The notes under the pieces: generated by a model
Told to the model about the DNA's origin: nothing
What the model saw: only the letters and a program-made list of their open reading frames with translations
Databases searched by the model: none
Part shown: one piece after another, positions 59,823 through 64,000 of the stretch
Position numbering within the stretch: position 1 is the stretch's first letter
How the letters are laid out: each line of letters starts with the position of its first letter
Made by a program: the position numbers and the translations under genes
Assembly (NCBI GenBank): GCA_048265185.1
Contig: JBLXBZ010000007.1
Location: 62,001-126,000, forward strand
Source: JBLXBZ01 sp048265185
Lineage (GTDB): Bacteria > Pseudomonadota > Alphaproteobacteria > Rhizobiales > Stappiaceae
Length of the DNA: 64,000 bases
Direction: 5' to 3'

Positions 59823-60299
59823 ATGACAACGCTTCCCATGCTGGAAAAACGTCGGATCGAAGCGGAGATCCTGAAATGCGTTTTCGACGTCCTCGTAGAG
59901 CGTCACGGCCGCGACGAAGCGGAAAAGGTCATTGGCGAGGCCGTGTCCAACTCCGCTATCGAGCAGGGAAAAACATTCCGCGAGAAAGAGCCGGCGGAGC
60001 CCGACCTGAAGAGCTTCTCCGACCTCCTGCCCTTATGGAAAATGGAAGACGCCTTGCGAATGGACATTTTGGAGGAAAGCCCGGACAGGCTTGAGTTCAA
60101 CGTCACTCGCTGCCGCTATTCGGAAATGTATAAGGAAATGGGCCTTGGCGACATCGGTCACCTGTTGTCCTGCAACCGGGATGGCGACTTCTGCATCGGC
60201 TATAACCCCAATATGGAGCTGACGCGCACCCAAACCATCATGAAGGGCGCGAGCCATTGCGATTTTCGCTACCGGCTGAAAAAAGACGGCGAAGTCTGA
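59823..60299 (+). CDS. L-2-amino-thiazoline-4-carboxylate hydrolase family protein (copy 2)
   Basis: A 158-residue protein with clear family motifs: RRIEAEILKCVFDVLVERHGRDEAEKVIGEAV in the N-terminal half, RCRYSEMYKEMGLGDIGHLLSCNRDGDFCIGYNPNMELTRTQTIMKGASHCDFRYR in the C-terminal half. This pattern fits the family better than copy 1. The ATG at 59823 has GGAG seven bases before it; the ATG at 59820 is also possible. It closes the liv operon, 100 bp after livF. The conserved Cys residues could be catalytic. Confidence 0.82.
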   Translation: MTTLPMLEKRRIEAEILKCVFDVLVERHGRDEAEKVIGEAVSNSAIEQGKTFREKEPAEPDLKSFSDLLPLWKMEDALRMDILEESPDRLEFNVTRCRYSEMYKEMGLGDIGHLLSCNRDGDFCIGYNPNMELTRTQTIMKGASHCDFRYRLKKDGEV

Positions 60300-60324
60300 A
60301 ATTCGCCCGAAACCGCACCAGAAG

Positions 60325-62097
60325 CTACGTCAGAAAAATTAGAGCAACGCCCGCCCCAGCGCTCGCAAGCCGCTGCGCCGGCGGGCGTTTAGACACAAGA
60401 CCTATCGACAGAAGCGTCAGCCCCGCTCCCACTTTCACGAAGGCCCAAAGCGCCGGAAGCGGCTCGGTCCCAAGGGCGATCAGATCTCGATTGACGATCA
60501 TGGCCAATGGAATGAGATAAAGGCCGAGGCCAAGCAACATGGCGCTCACCGCCACTTTTAACCAGTTTTCCCCCGCCATTCCCGCGGCGATGAACACCGC
60601 CCCGCACACCGGCGGCGTGATGGTGGACAAAAGCGCGAACCAAAAAACGAACAAATGCGCCAGCAACGGCTCCAAACCCAGAGCGCTCAAGGCCGGCCCC
60701 GCCACAGAAATGCAGATCACATAGGCCGCGGTCGTGGGAACCTCCATGCCGAGGATCAAACAGGCCAAGGCCGTTAAAAACAAAGCCGGCCAAAGAGCGT
60801 CGCCAGCCAACGACAAAATGACGGATGTGACCTTGACCCCAAGACCTGTCATGGACAGCACGCCAATCACGATCGAGGCGCAAAGAATGATGGAGCCGAT
60901 CAGCGCCACCTGACGTCCCGCCCCCACCGCGGCGTCGGTGAAGCGCCCGAAAAACTGAGGCAAGGACACCTCAAGCTTGGCGTTTGCGAGCAGCAAGAGC
61001 GCCGCGGCGACAATGGCGATGCAAGCGGCGTATTGCGGGGTGAAACCTCCTGCGAACATAGCTGTGAGGAGAAGGAAGAAAGGAACGGCGAAAAACAGCG
61101 AAGTGACGATGATCGCTCGGCGGTCCGGTTGCTGCGCCGCGTCCACGGGCCTGAGTTCATAGCGGGTGGCGAAACCGTTGATCCCCACCCAAACCGTGAG
61201 AAAGTACAAAAGGGCGGGAGGAAGCGCCGCCGCCATGATCGACGTATAGGGAACCCCCGTCAGTTCGACCATGACAAAAGCCCCCGCCCCCATCAACGGC
61301 GGCATGATCTGCCCACCCGAGGAGGCCACCGCCTCCACCGCCCCGGCGAGGGCGCGCGGATAGCCCAGACGGATCATCGCCGGAATGGTGATTGCGCCGG
61401 TGGAGGCCACATTCGCCGAGGCGGAGCCGGAAATGGAGCCAAATAACGCCGAAGACAAAACCGCGACTTTCGCCGCGCCGCCTGTTAGACGACCCGCGAC
61501 GGCGGTGGCCACATTCATGAAGCCCTGTCCCGCTTCGCCCGCGTTCAAAACGGCGCCGAAAATAACGAAAATTGCGACCACGCCGACGGAAACACCCGTA
61601 AGAGATCCCCAAAGCCCGCCTTCGGCGAACACCAGAGTTCCCAAAAAACTTTCAAGCGGCAAGCCAGGGTGGCCAAACTCGCCGGGAAGATATTGACCAT
61701 AAAGCCCGTAGAGAAGCGCTGCGAAAGCCACCAGCGGCAAAGGCCAACCAATCGCCCGCCGCGCCATCTCCAACGTGACCGCCAGCAGGAAAAACCCAAG
61801 GGCGATCTGAAACTCGCCATAAGCGAAACCATATTGGTCGGAAATCGCCGCGGCGTTAAAAGCGATATAGAGACATGCGGCCACGCCAGTCACCGCAATC
61901 AAGACGCCGCTGACTTTCTGCCCGCGCGTTTTCGCCATGAAAATCAAAATCCAGGGCAGCGCCAACGCCATGTGAATCGGGCGCGCCACAAGCGCCGGCG
62001 CCAAGCCATAAAAGATCAGCCCAAGATGGAACGCAATCGACAAAACGCCAAGCGCCACCCACGCCAGACGGCCATTCGCCTGCTGGATCATCATCAT
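60325..62097 (-). CDS. TRAP transporter fused permease (DctQM-type, TAXI system)
   Basis: A 590-residue membrane protein with about 16 helices. The N-terminal part equals the small DctQ-like subunit, and the rest is a DctM-type subunit with GEAGQGFMNVATAVAGRLTGGAAKVAVLSSALFGSISGSASANVASTGAITIPAMIRLGYPRALAGAVEAVASSGGQIMPPLMGAGAFVMVELTGVPY, the diagnostic stretch. These fused permeases work with TAXI binding proteins in sodium-driven uptake of organic acids. Three ATG codons (62097, 62094, 62091) follow AAGGG. It lies downstream of the TAXI gene and converges on ATC-hydrolase copy 2. Confidence 0.93.
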   Translation of the reverse strand: MMMIQQANGRLAWVALGVLSIAFHLGLIFYGLAPALVARPIHMALALPWILIFMAKTRGQKVSGVLIAVTGVAACLYIAFNAAAISDQYGFAYGEFQIALGFFLLAVTLEMARRAIGWPLPLVAFAALLYGLYGQYLPGEFGHPGLPLESFLGTLVFAEGGLWGSLTGVSVGVVAIFVIFGAVLNAGEAGQGFMNVATAVAGRLTGGAAKVAVLSSALFGSISGSASANVASTGAITIPAMIRLGYPRALAGAVEAVASSGGQIMPPLMGAGAFVMVELTGVPYTSIMAAALPPALLYFLTVWVGINGFATRYELRPVDAAQQPDRRAIIVTSLFFAVPFFLLLTAMFAGGFTPQYAACIAIVAAALLLLANAKLEVSLPQFFGRFTDAAVGAGRQVALIGSIILCASIVIGVLSMTGLGVKVTSVILSLAGDALWPALFLTALACLILGMEVPTTAAYVICISVAGPALSALGLEPLLAHLFVFWFALLSTITPPVCGAVFIAAGMAGENWLKVAVSAMLLGLGLYLIPLAMIVNRDLIALGTEPLPALWAFVKVGAGLTLLSIGLVSKRPPAQRLASAGAGVALIFLT

Positions 62098-62163
62098 AAC
62101 CCTTCGTTAGATCATTGAGTAATGCGCCTAGAGCGTGTCCGGGCCAGCACAGGATGCGCGCAG

Positions 62164-62197
62164 AAAAACGCCGCCGTCCTCGGATGGCGGCGTTTTT
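62164..62197 (-). terminator. Terminator between the TAXI gene and the TRAP permease
   Basis: AAAAACGCCGCC and GGCGGCGTTTTT form a perfect 12-bp stem with a 10-base loop and A/T-rich flanks on both sides, so it terminates transcription in either direction. It starts 6 bases after the TAXI stop. Partial read-through would let the binding protein exceed the permease. Confidence 0.88.
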
Positions 62198-62202
62198 CGT
62201 TG

Positions 62203-63159
62203 TTACTTGAGGTCGGCTGGCGTTTCAACGCCAGCTTCGCTGTAATATTTCAACGCGCCCGGATGCAGTTTCCCCACCATGTTTTCCAACAGCTCAGGAG
62301 ACACAGCCTTCCACCAAGGGGCGTTATCCCCCATTGCGGCTTTTTTCTCCCAAAACGTCTTGGTGATCAAATAAGCCGTTTCGTCGCTCATTTGCGTGGT
62401 GGCGTAAGCCATGACCGGCAAGGAGGTGGTGACGATATCCTCCTCAACGCCCGCATAGGTTCCAGCGGGCATCACCAAACGGGTGCGCTTCGTTTTCGCG
62501 ACCTCGTCATCGCTCATGCTGACCAGCGACAGGTCAGAACTCGCCGCCGCTTCCACCACATTTGGCGCGGGAAACGAACCGGCGGTGACAAAAGCGTCGA
62601 TCTGTCCATTCTTCAACGCGTCGGTGGCGTTGCTCAACTCCGCGTCGGCGATCTTGACTTTATCCTTCAAACCGAACAGATCAAGATATTTAGCTCCTTC
62701 GCGCGCGCCAAAAGAGCCTTTGCCAAGAAGAATGGTCTTGCCTTCAAGGTCCGCCAATTTAACCGATCCGTTTCCGCCCTTGACGACGAAATGCATGGTC
62801 AAAGAGGGGATCGGAAACAGACCGCGAATATCGGCGAATTTCTCGCTCGGACGCTTTTCAAACGGACCTTTTCCCGCCTCGGCAAGTCCAACAAGCGCTG
62901 GCGGCGTCGTGAAAACGTAATTGCCGGGACGAACCGCCGCCTCCATGACGTTTTGAACCGACCCCTGACTTTCTTCCACCGTCAGGATCACGTCGCCGTT
63001 GGTTCCTTGCTTGATCGCCTCGGCGAGCTCGACGCCCATTTGATAATAAGACGTTCCAGCTTTCGCTGATTTATATGTCACCCGGGTTTCGGCCTGCGCC
63101 GCGCCGGAGGCCACAAGAGATGTGAGCAGCGCCGCCGCCAAAGTTTTAAGAACGGTCAT
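62203..63159 (-). CDS. TAXI-family TRAP transporter solute-binding protein
   Basis: A 318-residue periplasmic binding protein. A Sec signal (LKTLAAALLTSLVASGAAQA) precedes a mature domain with TRVTYKSAKAGTSYYQMGVELAEAIK, GSVQNVMEAAVRPGNYVFTTPPALVGLAEAG and ILLGKGSFGAREGAKYLDLFGL, the NMT1/TAXI pattern. GGAGG precedes the ATG. It supplies the fused permease after a terminator. Substrate unknown; glutamate and dicarboxylates are among the known TAXI ligands. Confidence 0.93.
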   Translation of the reverse strand: MTVLKTLAAALLTSLVASGAAQAETRVTYKSAKAGTSYYQMGVELAEAIKQGTNGDVILTVEESQGSVQNVMEAAVRPGNYVFTTPPALVGLAEAGKGPFEKRPSEKFADIRGLFPIPSLTMHFVVKGGNGSVKLADLEGKTILLGKGSFGAREGAKYLDLFGLKDKVKIADAELSNATDALKNGQIDAFVTAGSFPAPNVVEAAASSDLSLVSMSDDEVAKTKRTRLVMPAGTYAGVEEDIVTTSLPVMAYATTQMSDETAYLITKTFWEKKAAMGDNAPWWKAVSPELLENMVGKLHPGALKYYSEAGVETPADLK

Positions 63160-63438
63160 TCATTCCTCCCCAATACTAAAAAAGACATCGATTTCGCAAA
63201 GCGCCGCAAGGCGGTTCATCCGGCTCGATTTAAACCAGCTTAGAACATTCTTGAGGGGAGCATAATCAGATTAGTAAGGTTTTTTCCACATGAGAGCGCA
63301 TAAGAGGGGCATATTTGCAACCTCCCGTTTTACGCTCAGGCGCTTCAAGCACGCCACTTTGGATTTTTTAATATTGCGCCGTTCGCTATGAAAGCCTGAG
63401 TCGCGGCGAAGCTGCGAAAACATGGTTCTAAAATCAAA

Positions 63439-63894
63439 TCATTCCGACAAAGCGACCGAGGCCGGAAAGTAATTGAACTCTTCCACCAGAAGGTCCTGTA
63501 ACAACTCTGATTTCATGCGCGAATTGACGTTCTCCTTAATGCGCGTCTTCAGGCCGGCCAGATCATATCGGTCAAGATTTTCAAAATCTATGGAATCATC
63601 CGCATAAATCTCCCGAAAGGCTTCGTCGATGACGAAGGGATGCGGCGGCACGGCGAGGCGCGCCAACTCCTCTCCGTCAACGGTGAAAACGAATTGCGCC
63701 ACCACATAGCCCGCAACCCGCCCTTCTGAAATGATGGGGACGCTAATCGCTCTGGTTTTTTCATAATCAAGCCCCGCCATAGGCGCTGGATTCTGGTCCG
63801 CAGCAAAAACATCCGTCAACCAAATTCCAGCCAGATAGCTGGAGGCGATCGTTACCGCGGCGACCCAGAGGCCGAGAATGAAATGACGCGTCAT
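63439..63894 (-). CDS. FliL-like membrane protein of unknown function
   Basis: A 151-residue protein with one N-terminal membrane helix (FILGLWVAAVTIASSYLAGIWL) and a periplasmic domain ending NVNSRMKSELLQDLLVEEFNYFPA. The helix plus this mixed alpha/beta domain resembles FliL, which surrounds the stator in the flagellar motor, but the match is weak. It overlaps the end of the previous gene (ATGA at 63891-63894). The 63160-63438 gap holds no gene I can support. Confidence 0.6.
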   Translation of the reverse strand: MTRHFILGLWVAAVTIASSYLAGIWLTDVFAADQNPAPMAGLDYEKTRAISVPIISEGRVAGYVVAQFVFTVDGEELARLAVPPHPFVIDEAFREIYADDSIDFENLDRYDLAGLKTRIKENVNSRMKSELLQDLLVEEFNYFPASVALSE

Positions 63895-64000
63895 CTGATC
63901 CGTTCCCGAATTTCCGAAGTGGCCGAATAGGTTCCGTCAGAATCCGCATCGAGCATAGAACGCGACACTATATCTGAAATTTCCCGGACAGCCTCCAAAT
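63891..64000 (-). CDS. 3' end of an unidentified gene (runs off the right edge)
   Basis: The last 36 codons of a leftward gene are visible, ending SATSEIRERIR and a TGA shared with the ATG of the FliL-like gene. The piece is acidic and helical; too short to assign a family. The overlap suggests the two form an operon with more genes beyond the window. Confidence 0.5.
   Translation of the reverse strand, partial: LEAVREISDIVSRSMLDADSDGTYSATSEIRERIR

Noticed and set aside
62122..63069. 315-codon frame antisense to the TAXI gene
   Set aside because: Covers the terminator and the whole binding-protein gene on the opposite strand; Arg/His/Gln-rich shadow.
1..64000. CRISPR arrays, insertion sequences, prophage, tRNA and rRNA genes
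   Set aside because: No regularly spaced repeats, transposase-like frames, terminal repeats, integrase or tRNA-like cloverleaf sequence were found by eye; a dedicated tRNA scan would be decisive.

Overview
The window is chromosomal DNA of an alphaproteobacterium, most likely of the order Hyphomicrobiales (Rhizobiales) or a close relative. Supporting signs are the block lgt-midA-pgeF-M24-prs-rplY-pth-ychF, the block apt-mtnP-petCBA, a Caulobacter-type flagellar cluster with flbD and the CtrA inhibitor sciP, and a textbook CtrA box. It is GC-rich with tight overlaps and many ATGA junctions. I found no rRNA, tRNA, CRISPR array, insertion sequence or prophage. The assignment rests on gene content and order, not on a database search.

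1-11165 is housekeeping: the end of a proC/ybjN pair, ubiK, then a long rightward run for lipoprotein maturation (lgt), complex I assembly (midA-like), peptidoglycan editing (pgeF), an M24-fold protein that has lost its metal ligands, a lipoprotein, PRPP synthesis (prs), L25 (rplY), peptidyl-tRNA hydrolase (pth), ychF and two overlapping MaoC-type genes. 11247-16771 runs leftward: GNAT, bluB, apt, mtnP, then the cytochrome bc1 operon petA-petB-petC ending in a strong terminator. 17062-23453 holds an ABC exporter, trmL, hemF, a CCA-adding enzyme, a small membrane protein, a CoA-type NUDIX hydrolase and a DUF1285 protein. 23843-30820 is a four-gene MoxR/DUF58/Bat-like operon. 30867-35584 is mixed: acetyltransferases, glutathionyl-hydroquinone reductase, a phosphoesterase and a small ORF.

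35671-47226 is a leftward flagellar block, fliK-flgD / sciP / fliF-fliG-fliH-fliN-flbD-flhA. The control DNA is informative. A perfect CtrA box lies upstream of fliF and a near-perfect one upstream of sciP. A good sigma-54 promoter precedes fliK. A 13-bp dyad GGCAA-N3-TTGCC occurs once at fliF and twice, 20 bp apart, about 100-130 bp upstream of the fliK start site. This fits the Caulobacter logic in which FlbD represses fliF and activates late genes, and suggests these dyads are FlbD sites.

47674-49550 carries mnmA and a PmtA-like methyltransferase. 49646-63159 is the accessory region of most interest: an arylformamidase-like hydrolase divergent from an Lrp regulator, a class V PLP enzyme with a long C-terminal extension, an FAD amine oxidase, a first ATC-hydrolase-family protein, a complete Liv-type ABC transporter (livKHMGF), a second and divergent ATC-hydrolase-family protein and, convergent, a TAXI/TRAP transporter. 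I read this as a regulated import and catabolic locus for an amino-acid-like, possibly cyclic or sulfur-containing, compound; the substrate is unknown. The right edge holds a FliL-like membrane protein and the 3' end of another gene.
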